Of a DNA stretch of 64,000 nucleotides, positions 53,754 to 61,468 are shown one piece after another. Source of the stretch: Gordonia phthalatica (GTDB lineage Bacteria; Actinomycetota; Actinomycetes; Mycobacteriales; Mycobacteriaceae); contig NZ_CP011853.1 in NCBI RefSeq assembly GCF_001305675.1, positions 2,108,001 through 2,172,000 of the forward strand, written 5' to 3'. Position 1 is the stretch's first letter. Every line of letters begins with the position of its first letter. The notes beneath the pieces are model-generated. The model saw only the letters and a program-made list of their open reading frames with translations. It had not been told where the DNA came from and did no database searches. The position numbers and the translations under genes are program-made.

Positions 53754-54653
53754 ATGATCCGCAGTTATCTCGTAGTGACCACGGCGGTGATCATCGTGGC
53801 CGTCGTGTTGTCGTTGAGCCCGGTGGGCTCAGACCAGGACAACGGATCGCCGACCGGCGGCCTGATGGCCGCCGGTTTCGGCGTCGCCGGGCTGATCTGG
53901 CTCGGTGTCAGGCCGCGCGCACTGGTGCCTGCGGCGGTCATGGCGTGCGGCGCGATCATGGCGGTGATGGCGTTCCATACGAAGACGTCGGCCGAATACC
54001 TGTGCTTGATCCCGGCCATCTTCCTCGCCATGGTCCTGCGCGCGGCGCTGTCGCGTCGGGCGGCAGACGTCCTGGTGCTCGGTCTGGCCGTCGGGTGTAC
54101 CGCGGCGTGGGTGATCGCGCCCGCCCCGGCCCTGGTCTTCAGCTATGTGGTCGCCGCGCTCGCGATCATCGCCGGGGCTCGGATCTTCGGGTACCTTTCG
54201 GACGCGCTGTTGACCGCCGCCCACACCGACCCGTTGACCGGCGTGCTGAATCGCGCCGGGTGGGACGTCGAGACCGCGAAGCTCGCGCGCGTCCACCCGC
54301 TCACTGCGATCGCGGTCGTGGATCTGGACGACCTGAAGGTCACCAACGACACCCTGGGGCACCCCGCCGGCGATCGGCGCATCACCGACCTCGCCGAATC
54401 GATCGGGGAGGCGGTGCCCGCACGGTCCGTTCTCGCCAGGATGGGCGGCGACGAGTTCGCCGTCTGCCTGACGGGATCGGCCGACGAGCTGTCGGATGTC
54501 GCGACGACACTCCGCGGACTCAGCGGTGCAACAGTCGGGATCGCGTTCTCGGCGGACATCGCGACTCGGCGGGCGGCAGCCGAGGAACTGTACGCGGCCG
54601 CCGACGAGGACCTGACTCTGCGGAAGGCCGCGCGCCGCGTCGGTCGACGCTAG
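53754..54653 (+). CDS. Membrane-bound diguanylate cyclase (GGDEF)
   Basis: A 299-residue protein with an N-terminal membrane domain of about five to six helices (1-145) and a C-terminal GGDEF domain (about 155-299). The catalytic loop is intact (MGGDEF, 231-235), as are the metal/substrate residues in VVDLDDLKVTNDTLGHPAGD, so it should make cyclic di-GMP. No RxxD inhibitory site stands out. It starts only 54 bases after sufT on the same strand, with hairpins between. The signal sensed by the membrane part is unknown. Confidence 0.85.
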   Translation: MIRSYLVVTTAVIIVAVVLSLSPVGSDQDNGSPTGGLMAAGFGVAGLIWLGVRPRALVPAAVMACGAIMAVMAFHTKTSAEYLCLIPAIFLAMVLRAALSRRAADVLVLGLAVGCTAAWVIAPAPALVFSYVVAALAIIAGARIFGYLSDALLTAAHTDPLTGVLNRAGWDVETAKLARVHPLTAIAVVDLDDLKVTNDTLGHPAGDRRITDLAESIGEAVPARSVLARMGGDEFAVCLTGSADELSDVATTLRGLSGATVGIAFSADIATRRAAAEELYAAADEDLTLRKAARRVGRR

Positions 54654-54657
54654 GGGC

Positions 54658-55233
54658 TCACCGCGGGAGATGCGCGCGCTGTCCTTCCCGGTCGAAGATC
54701 GTCAGGATCTCGGTGACGCCGCCGTGAGCGCAGAACGCGTGGGGCGTCATCGTCGAGAACTCCGCGGCCTCACCGGCCTCGACGTAGACGATGCGTTCGC
54801 CCAGCGTGAGGCGGATGCTGCCGGACAGCACCGTGAACCACTCGTGTCCGGCGTGAATGCGCGGCGTCGGCCACTCCGACGGGGGTTGCAGCCGCATCTT
54901 CGCGACCATGACACCCGCGTCGGCGCGGTCGCGAGAGAGCAACCAGGTGATCGCGTCGCCGTCGGACTGCGCTTCGGGTCGGATCACCACGTCCTCGTCG
55001 GCAGCGGGTTCGACCAGCCGATCGAGGGAGATGTCGAGGGCTCGCGCGATCGGCACCAGCTGATCGAGGGCGACGCGACGGCCGCCGGTCTCGATGCGGG
55101 ACAGCGTCGATGCGCTCATCTCGCATCGGCGCGCCAGCGAGTCGAGTGTCCACCCGCGCGCTAGCCGCAGGCTTCGGATCCGTTCCCGCACGAGCCCGTC
55201 CAGATCGGGAGGTCCACTCACTTCTTGCGTCAT
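54658..55233 (-). CDS. XRE-family regulator with cupin domain
   Basis: A 191-residue regulator: Cro/C1-type helix-turn-helix (about 13-68; LRLARGWTLDSLARRCEMSASTLSRIETG) and a C-terminal cupin barrel (about 105-185; HAGHEWFTVLSGSIRLTLG) that may bind a small ligand. It is divergent from the FAD reductase gene and probably controls it. A -10-like TATTCT (55246-55241) is 7 bases from the ATG at 55233, so the mRNA is likely leaderless; a TTG at 55260 is the alternative start. Confidence 0.85.
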   Translation of the reverse strand: MTQEVSGPPDLDGLVRERIRSLRLARGWTLDSLARRCEMSASTLSRIETGGRRVALDQLVPIARALDISLDRLVEPAADEDVVIRPEAQSDGDAITWLLSRDRADAGVMVAKMRLQPPSEWPTPRIHAGHEWFTVLSGSIRLTLGERIVYVEAGEAAEFSTMTPHAFCAHGGVTEILTIFDREGQRAHLPR

Positions 55234-55252
55234 AGGCAAGAGAATAGGCGTA

Positions 55253-55276
55253 AACCGCAATCAGCGTCGTACGGTT
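55253..55276. promoter_or_regulatory. Operator candidate between the XRE regulator and the FAD reductase
   Basis: AACCG (55253-55257) and CGGTT (55272-55276) form an inverted repeat with a 14-base spacer in the 49-base divergent gap. The position fits a regulator controlling both genes. Seen by eye; not tested. Confidence 0.35.
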
Positions 55277-55282
55277 CAATCC

Positions 55283-56227
55283 ATGAGCGGAAACCAGACT
55301 TCACCCATCAACGACATCGATGTCGCGGTCGTCGGCGGCGGCGCGGCAGGACTCTCAGCGGCCGTCGCGCTCGGCAGATCACTGAGGTCGGTCGTCGTGA
55401 TCGACGCAGGCGAACAGCGGAATCTACCCGCTTCGACGGCGCACAACGTCCTGGGCCGCGAAGGCGTCGCACCGCGGGACCTGATCGCTGCGGGCCGAGA
55501 AGAAGCGGAGCGCTACGCTGCGGAGATCGTCGCCGACACCGTCGTGGAAGCGCGTCGCGACGACGAGGGTTTTGCGCTGGTCCTCGCGTCCGGACGAATG
55601 ATCAGGGCGCGACGAATCCTTCTGACCACCGGTCTCGTCGACCACCTCCCCGATATTCCGGGTCTCGCCGACGCCTGGGGCGCCACCGTCCTGCACTGCC
55701 CGTACTGCCACGGCTGGGAGGTGCGCGGCCAGCGCATCGGCGTCCTCGCGACCGGCCCGATGGCAGAGCATCAGGCACTGCTGTTCCACCGGCTGAGCGA
55801 CCGGGTCACGGTCTTCGACCATGCGGCCGTCCTCGACGGAGCGGCCCGTCGGCGACTGGCGGCGATGGACGTCTCGGTGGTCGACGGTGCGGTCGGCGAG
55901 GTCCGCGTCGACGGCACACGGGTACGGGCGGTGCTGGTCGGGCCGACGGCATACGAGGTGGACGCGGTGGTCGTGGGCTCGCGGATGCACGCTCGCGCGG
56001 AGGTGTTCACGATGCTGGGTGGAACGGTGTCGGAGCACCCGCTCGGCAGCGTCGTCGAGGTGGATCCGATGGGCCGGACGTCCGTCGACGGCGTGTGGGC
56101 CGCGGGCAACGTGTGCGACCTCTCGGCGATGGTCGGCACGGCCGCCGGCGCGGGGGTGAAAGTCGGTGTCGCGCTCAACGCGGACCTCATCGCCGACGAG
56201 GTCAGGGCGCTGATTTCCGAAGTGTAA
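55283..56227 (+). CDS. Thioredoxin reductase-like FAD oxidoreductase
   Basis: A 314-residue class II pyridine-nucleotide-disulfide oxidoreductase-like flavoprotein: FAD motif VVGGGAAGLSAA, redox pair CPYC (139, 142) in place of the usual CATC, and a C-terminal GVWAAGN motif. The NADPH motif is degraded (VLATGPMAEHQ). Proteins like this include ferredoxin- or bacillithiol/mycothiol-type reductases and TrxR-like oxidases of natural product clusters. ATG at 55283 is used; the longer frame to 55094 crosses the regulator gene. The partner is unknown. It is followed after 120 bases by another FAD protein. Confidence 0.75.
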   Translation: MSGNQTSPINDIDVAVVGGGAAGLSAAVALGRSLRSVVVIDAGEQRNLPASTAHNVLGREGVAPRDLIAAGREEAERYAAEIVADTVVEARRDDEGFALVLASGRMIRARRILLTTGLVDHLPDIPGLADAWGATVLHCPYCHGWEVRGQRIGVLATGPMAEHQALLFHRLSDRVTVFDHAAVLDGAARRRLAAMDVSVVDGAVGEVRVDGTRVRAVLVGPTAYEVDAVVVGSRMHARAEVFTMLGGTVSEHPLGSVVEVDPMGRTSVDGVWAAGNVCDLSAMVGTAAGAGVKVGVALNADLIADEVRALISEV

Positions 56228-56347
56228 GAGCCCGGTCAGTGGGACATTCCGTTGATCTCAACAAATCGATCAGAAGGGCGGGCGACGACCGGCGCCCCGG
56301 GCACAGACTGGGGCGTGTCCACGCAATCACGACCCGAAGGAAGCTCT

Positions 56348-57814
56348 ATGTTCTCATCGTCGGTACGTCCGCTCGCCCTCGACCAGGTCCCCGAATTCCA
56401 CCACGAGGCCGACGTGGTGGTCGTCGGCTTCGGCTGCGCCGGCGCGTGCGCCGCACTGGAGGCCGACGCGGCAGGCGCCGACGTCGTGCTTCTGGAGAAG
56501 TACAGCGGAGGCGGCGGTTCGTCGGCGCTGTCCGGCGGCGAGATGTACCTGGGCGGCGGGACCTCGGTTCAGCAAGCCTGCGGGTTCGACGACTCCGCGG
56601 AGGAGATGCAGAAGTTCCTGTCGGCGGCGCTCGGCCCGGACACCGACCAGGAGAAGGTCGGGCTCTACTGCCGCGACAGCGTTGCTCACTTCGACTGGCT
56701 CGTCGCGCAGGGTGTGCCGTTCAAACCGTCGCTGTGGGACTCGCCGACCTGGGTGCCGCCCACTGACGACGGTCTGATGTGGATGGGCGAGCGGGCGCAC
56801 CCGTTCGCCGACCTCGCGAAGCCCGCACCGCGCGGCCATCGCGTGACGGCGGAGGGCTTCGGCGGCAAGGTCCTGATGGAGGTGCTCGGGGCGCGGGTCG
56901 CGGAGAGCGGCGTGGACGTCCACACCGACACCGGCGTCGGACGCCTGATCGTGGACGGGGATCGCGTGGTCGGTGTCGCCGCCCGGCATTTCAACGACAC
57001 CGTCTACCACCGGGCCACGCGGGGCGTGGTGCTCACCACCGGCGGATTCGGTGACAACGCCGAGATGGTGGCGCAGCACGCACCGCAGCTGGTGGGTTAC
57101 GGCATCAACAGCGACGGCGGAGACGACGGACGCGGCATCGCACTGGCCCAGGCCGCCGGCGCTGCGGTCCGGCACATGTCGGCCGGGCAGGTCGGCATCT
57201 CACTGATTCCGGGGATGGCGATTCGCGGCATGGTCGTCGACGCCAACGGTCGCCGGTTCATCAACGAGGACGTGTACCCGGGGTTGATCGGGCAGGCGGC
57301 GCTCTTCAAGCACGGCCTGCACGTCTGGGTGATCCTGGACGAGCAGGCGTACGAGGAGGTTCCCGAAGCCGAGCGGTGGGGCGTCCAGCCGCACTTCGTC
57401 GCCGAGACCCTCGCCGAACTGGAGCAGGAGATCGGCATGCCCGACGGCGCGCTCCAGACGACCGTGACCGAGTACAACCGCCACGCCGAGGACGGCCGCG
57501 ACCCGTACTTCCACAAGGAGGCACGGTGGCTGCGACCGCTCACCAGCCCGTTCGCCGCGATCGACGTGCGACGGGGCATCGCCCCGCCCGAGTACGGCGA
57601 GAGCCGCCTCGGCGGCGCCGAGGTCTTCACCACCGGCGGTCTTCGGACCGACGTCGACGGTCGGGTGCTCGATCTGGACGGCTCCGCGATCGACGGCCTC
57701 TACGCCGCCGGTCGTGCGACGTCGGGCCTGCACACGTGGGGATACATCAGCGGGACCTCGCTCGGCGACGGAACCTTCTTCGGACGTCGCGCGGGTGCCG
57801 CCGCAGCCGGGTGA
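56348..57814 (+). CDS. FAD-binding dehydrogenase (fumarate reductase / 3-ketosteroid dehydrogenase family)
   Basis: A 488-residue FAD_binding_2 flavoprotein: VVVGFGCAGACAALEA (24-39), the FAD contact loop SALSGGEMYLGGG, and a C-terminal YAAGRATSGLHTWGYISGTSLGDG. The overall layout resembles 3-ketosteroid 1-dehydrogenase and urocanate/fumarate reductases, which transfer hydride between FAD and an activated C=C bond. Substrate not identifiable by eye; no steroid genes are near. ATG at 56348 has GAAGGAAG upstream; the in-frame ORF to 56252 lacks homology there. Possibly an operon with the preceding gene. Confidence 0.75.
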   Translation: MFSSSVRPLALDQVPEFHHEADVVVVGFGCAGACAALEADAAGADVVLLEKYSGGGGSSALSGGEMYLGGGTSVQQACGFDDSAEEMQKFLSAALGPDTDQEKVGLYCRDSVAHFDWLVAQGVPFKPSLWDSPTWVPPTDDGLMWMGERAHPFADLAKPAPRGHRVTAEGFGGKVLMEVLGARVAESGVDVHTDTGVGRLIVDGDRVVGVAARHFNDTVYHRATRGVVLTTGGFGDNAEMVAQHAPQLVGYGINSDGGDDGRGIALAQAAGAAVRHMSAGQVGISLIPGMAIRGMVVDANGRRFINEDVYPGLIGQAALFKHGLHVWVILDEQAYEEVPEAERWGVQPHFVAETLAELEQEIGMPDGALQTTVTEYNRHAEDGRDPYFHKEARWLRPLTSPFAAIDVRRGIAPPEYGESRLGGAEVFTTGGLRTDVDGRVLDLDGSAIDGLYAAGRATSGLHTWGYISGTSLGDGTFFGRRAGAAAAG

Positions 57815-57877
57815 ATCGATCGGCACTTTCGCGGCGCGTCTGGAATATCACCGCGCCCGGTCGGGTTAGATACAGAC

Positions 57878-58234
57878 ATGGCAACCATTGATCTGAACGG
57901 TACTGACTTCGAGCAGACCATCGTCGACAACGAAATCGTCCTCGTCGACTTCTGGGCCAGTTGGTGCGGCCCGTGCAAGCAGTTCGCGCCCACCTTCAAG
58001 TCGGCGTCGGAGAAGCACGAGGACATCGTGTTCGCGAAGGTCGACACCGAGGCGGAGCAGGAGCTGGCCGCGGCGGCGAGCATCCGCTCCATCCCGACCA
58101 TCATGGCGTTCAAGCAGGGGCGCCTGGTGTTCAACGAGGCCGGTGCGCTGCCGCCGCAGGCCCTCGACAACCTGATCGACCAGCTGAAGGAACTCGACGT
58201 CGAGAAGGCGCTCAAGGAGAGCGGCCAGGCGTGA
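57878..58234 (+). CDS. trxA: Thioredoxin
   Basis: A 118-residue thioredoxin with the active site WCGPC (Cys30, Cys33) and the cis-proline in SIPTIM. The C-terminus is extended by about 10 residues rich in Lys and Glu. It reduces protein disulfides in the cytosol. Mycobacteria have trxA (Rv1470) in the same neighbourhood. It lies 63 bases after the FAD dehydrogenase gene and may be transcribed separately. Confidence 0.93.
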   Translation: MATIDLNGTDFEQTIVDNEIVLVDFWASWCGPCKQFAPTFKSASEKHEDIVFAKVDTEAEQELAAAASIRSIPTIMAFKQGRLVFNEAGALPPQALDNLIDQLKELDVEKALKESGQA

Positions 58235-58311
58235 GCCCCGACGCACACGACCGTCATTCGCCCAGCGGATGGCGGTCGTCGTCGTTCGAACGGTGCACTT
58301 AGACTCTCCCC

Positions 58312-59457
58312 ATGGCTTTCAAACGCGTCGCACTGACCGTCACGGCAGGACTCTCGATCGCGCTGCTGAGTGCGTGCTCCGTCGACGGCACGCCCACCCG
58401 CGGCCCGGTGAAGCTCGACACGGGCAGCTATCAGACCACGCTCGGCGCACCGGCCGGCGACGCCACCAGCGAGAACGAACTGAATCGCCTGCGGGGGCTG
58501 CGGTTGGGCGAGTCGATCGTCTTCCACGACGAGGTGGACCCGGTGCTGAACCGCGGCGCGATGCCGACGTACCCGGTGACGAACAAGTCGGGTCTCGCCG
58601 GGATCTTCACGGACGTCGACGACGAGCCGTTCATGAAGACCCTGCGCTATGGCTTCTCGGTCGGAGCCGGCGCGAAGGACGACGGTAACGACAAGGGATA
58701 CAACCACGCGGTGTTCGTCTTCACCGACTCGGCCGCGGCTGCCGCTGCCGCCGACGGTCTGAGGGACTCGCTGTTGAAGTCCGGGGACACGAATCCGCGA
58801 ACCCCCACCCAGGTGCCGGGCGCTCCCGCGGAGATGCGGGCCGTCACCGGAAAGACCGTCGGCGGAACGGTGACGGCGGGCTTCACCCCGGTCGGCGACA
58901 AGGTGATCTACACGTGGGCCGATGCGAAGGACGCGGCGTGGACGGCCACGACGGTGCGCGTCTCCTACGAGAAACAGAAGGCGCTGCTCGACACGATGGC
59001 CCCCATCAGCGACGACAAGCGCATCGATCCGGACGGACTGATGCGTGCCGTTCTGCCGACCAAGACGAAGTCCGGGATGTCCGGCGCCGTTCTCGGTCCG
59101 CACACCGCGGCACTGATGTTCAACAGTCCTGCCAAGGGATTCGCGGACCAGCAGAAGGCCGGTGTCTCGGCGGTGGTGATGGGTGGCGCCACCGTCATCA
59201 AGACCGGGAGCGAGGGGCAGGCGAAGGACTACCTCGCCGAGATCACCGATCGGTCCACGGATCCGACCGCGCGCAAGGCCGCGAGTCCCCAGGACCTGTC
59301 GTCCGCGAAGTGCTACACCACCAAGTCGACATTCGGCGCCGACAGCGCCGAGTGCTACCTGGCGGTGGGACGTTACGTCGTCGAAGCCGACGGCGACGAC
59401 CTCAAGGACGCTCAGCAGAAGGTCTCCGCCGAGTACCTTCTCCTCAAACAGCTCTGA
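58312..59457 (+). CDS. Mycobacterial-type lipoprotein (DUF7373-like)
   Basis: A 381-residue lipoprotein, lipobox LLSAC with Cys22. The mature part has two related domains (about 40-200 and 205-381), a pattern seen in a family of actinobacterial lipoproteins of unknown role. Cysteines near 337 and 349 may form a disulfide. A -10-like TAGACT (58300-58305) lies 6 bases before the ATG, suggesting leaderless transcription. Its last 14 bases overlap the tail of the convergent lycopene cyclase gene. Confidence 0.7.
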   Translation: MAFKRVALTVTAGLSIALLSACSVDGTPTRGPVKLDTGSYQTTLGAPAGDATSENELNRLRGLRLGESIVFHDEVDPVLNRGAMPTYPVTNKSGLAGIFTDVDDEPFMKTLRYGFSVGAGAKDDGNDKGYNHAVFVFTDSAAAAAAADGLRDSLLKSGDTNPRTPTQVPGAPAEMRAVTGKTVGGTVTAGFTPVGDKVIYTWADAKDAAWTATTVRVSYEKQKALLDTMAPISDDKRIDPDGLMRAVLPTKTKSGMSGAVLGPHTAALMFNSPAKGFADQQKAGVSAVVMGGATVIKTGSEGQAKDYLAEITDRSTDPTARKAASPQDLSSAKCYTTKSTFGADSAECYLAVGRYVVEADGDDLKDAQQKVSAEYLLLKQL

Positions 59458-60589
59458 TCTCGCCGGACCGCACGAGCCGGGGCACCGTTCGCAGGCTCGC
59501 GGCAGCCACCGTCGCCATCAGTCGGGGCGGACACCGTACGAAGACCGCCGCCATCGTCACGAGGAGACCCCCGAGGTCCGACCGGGAGGACAGGTACGCG
59601 CGCTGACGGTCCGCTGACAGACGGAAGAAGGCGTCGAAGAACTCGACGAGCTGTGCGGCGTCCAAGCTCAGCAGCACCGCGAGTCCGAGCATCCGCAGCA
59701 GATGCACCGCCCGTGCGCATCTCGGCCAGAGGTGCGCGCGGAGATCACGGCCCTCGCGCAGGGCGTCGACCAGCCCGTCGACGGCCCCCAGCGACTGCGC
59801 GACGCTGTAGCCGGTCGCCGGGTTCATCAGACCGCCGGCCGCACCGAACGCGAGCGGACCGTCGGCGCGCCACGGCCGTGGCGCGCCGTACAGCGGGAAG
59901 TCGACGACCTCCACGGGCGCGTCGCCGGACGCCTCTCCGGTGCGCAGCCGCAGTCGCCGTCGCAGTTCGGCGACCGGGATCGGCGGCGCGCCGGCGAGAC
60001 AGGTCTCCTGCGTCAACCACCCGCGGCCGGTGGGGATCCGATAGTTGAACGACGCCGGCCGCAGGGCGGAGATCCCGGCGGCGCGCCAGTCCATCAGGAC
60101 GGTCTCGGTCTGCTCCGGCTCGGTCGCCGCCGATGCGTCGAAGACCCCGAAGGCGGTCTGGCGCGGGACGGGTGCGTCCGCGGGTTCGCCGGTGCCGCGT
60201 GCGTCGACCACCTCGCGGGCGGTCAGGACCGTGCCGTCGTCGAGCGTCACGGACCGTCGGCCCAGGCCGGTCGCCGCGCGCGCCACGACGTCGGAGACCG
60301 GCATCGACTGTCGGAGCGCTTCGGCGTCGAGCACCAGGTAGCCGCGCTCGATCACCCGGCGATGCGGCGTGTAGACGGCGAAGGACTCGCTGCGGGTCGA
60401 CACGACCTCCGGATCCAGCCAGTCGGGCGCGTCGTCGGCGTACAGTCCGTAGGTCGCCGACCACGGTCGATCAGGAGCGGGATCGACGAGCGTGACACGC
60501 AGTCCCGTGCGTTCTGCGCGGTGTGCGAGGGCTCGTCCGGCGGGTCCCGCACCGACGACGATCAGATCGACGGGCTCACGCGGTGGCAC
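59444..60589 (-). CDS. Lycopene cyclase, CrtL/CrtY-type flavoprotein
   Basis: A 381-residue FAD-dependent cyclase: VVGAGPAGRALAHRAERTG dinucleotide motif (11-29), YGLYADDAPDWL, and the middle motif MDWRAAG, followed by FNYRIPTGRGWLTQE, typical of the CrtL family that turns lycopene into beta-carotene. GTG at 60589. No other carotenoid gene is in the window. It is 6 bases downstream of an SDR gene on the same strand, and overlaps the lipoprotein gene tail to tail by 14 bases. Confidence 0.82.
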   Translation of the reverse strand: MPPREPVDLIVVGAGPAGRALAHRAERTGLRVTLVDPAPDRPWSATYGLYADDAPDWLDPEVVSTRSESFAVYTPHRRVIERGYLVLDAEALRQSMPVSDVVARAATGLGRRSVTLDDGTVLTAREVVDARGTGEPADAPVPRQTAFGVFDASAATEPEQTETVLMDWRAAGISALRPASFNYRIPTGRGWLTQETCLAGAPPIPVAELRRRLRLRTGEASGDAPVEVVDFPLYGAPRPWRADGPLAFGAAGGLMNPATGYSVAQSLGAVDGLVDALREGRDLRAHLWPRCARAVHLLRMLGLAVLLSLDAAQLVEFFDAFFRLSADRQRAYLSSRSDLGGLLVTMAAVFVRCPPRLMATVAAASLRTVPRLVRSGEIRAV

Positions 60590-60595
60590 TCGACC

Positions 60596-61369
60596 TCACA
60601 TGCCGCCGGTCGCGAGCAGGCCGCCGTCCACGCGGAGCGTCTCGCCGGTGATCCAGGCGGCGGCATCGCTGACCAGGAAGGCGACCGCGTTCGCGATGTC
60701 CTCGGGCGTGCCGAGCCGCTTCATCGGATACGGCGCGGCCGCCGCATCTTCACCGGCGGCGACGAGGAGTTCCGCGAACTTGGTCTTCACGATGCCGGGG
60801 GCGACGGCGTTGACACGGATCGACGGACCCAGCTGCCACGCGAGCTCCTGGGTGAGGTGGATCAGCGCGGCCTTCGACGCGCCGTACGCGGCGATCAGAC
60901 CGGTGGAACGCAGGCCTGCGATGGACGCGATGTTGACCACCGCTCCGCCCGACTCCTTCATCCCCGCCCGGTAGGCCTCCTGGACGTATCCGAGGGCGGC
61001 GACGACGTTGGTGTCGAACGTCTTGCGGACCGCCCCGAGGTCGGCGTCCATCAGCGGTCCGGCCGTCGGGTTGATGCCGGTGTTGTTGACGAGGATGTCG
61101 ATGCCGCCGTGCGCGACGGCCGCGGCGATCGCCTCCGCGCGGTGCTCCTCGTGCCCGGTGTTGCCCGCGACCGCGGCGACGACGGCCCCCGGCACCGCGG
61201 CGCGCAGATTGGCGGCGGCCTGCTCCAACGGTTCGAGTTTGCGGCCGGTGATCACCACCGCCGAGCCGCGGCGCGCCAGTTCCAGGGCGATGGCGTAGCC
61301 GATTCCGCGGCTGCCGCCGGTGACGAGTGCGGAGCGGCCGGTGAGGTCAGGGGAGGGAGCATCAGTCAT
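60596..61369 (-). CDS. SDR-family oxidoreductase
   Basis: A 257-residue classical SDR: TGGSRGIG (17-24), Ser149, Tyr162 and Lys166 (YGASK), with NNTG in place of the usual NNAG. TGRK at the end of strand 2 favours NADPH. FabG-like; substrate unknown. It is probably transcribed with the lycopene cyclase 6 bases downstream, and is divergent from the ABC-F gene. Confidence 0.85.
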   Translation of the reverse strand: MTDAPSPDLTGRSALVTGGSRGIGYAIALELARRGSAVVITGRKLEPLEQAAANLRAAVPGAVVAAVAGNTGHEEHRAEAIAAAVAHGGIDILVNNTGINPTAGPLMDADLGAVRKTFDTNVVAALGYVQEAYRAGMKESGGAVVNIASIAGLRSTGLIAAYGASKAALIHLTQELAWQLGPSIRVNAVAPGIVKTKFAELLVAAGEDAAAAPYPMKRLGTPEDIANAVAFLVSDAAAWITGETLRVDGGLLATGGM

Positions 61370-61454
61370 GGCTCAACCGTAGTCCGGGGCCGCTTCGGCT
61401 GTGATGCGTGTCGTCTCGCGGGCGTTCGATTCGGGTTCGCCGCACTCGGATCGG

Positions 61455-61460
61455 TAGAGT
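61455..61460 (+). promoter_or_regulatory. -10 element of the ABC-F gene
   Basis: TAGAGT lies 8 bases before the GTG at 61469, again suggesting a leaderless transcript. Confidence 0.45.
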
Positions 61461-61468
61461 TGACCGCC

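Noticed and set aside
56348..57814. 3-ketosteroid 1-dehydrogenase (kstD)
   Set aside because: The fold family matches, but I cannot confirm the specific steroid-binding residues and no steroid catabolic genes are near, so only the wider family is named.
59702..61468. Upstream extension of the ABC-F frame to 59702
   Set aside because: The extension is antisense to the lycopene cyclase and SDR genes, both with clear catalytic motifs. The ABC-F family N-terminus begins at the GTG at 61469.
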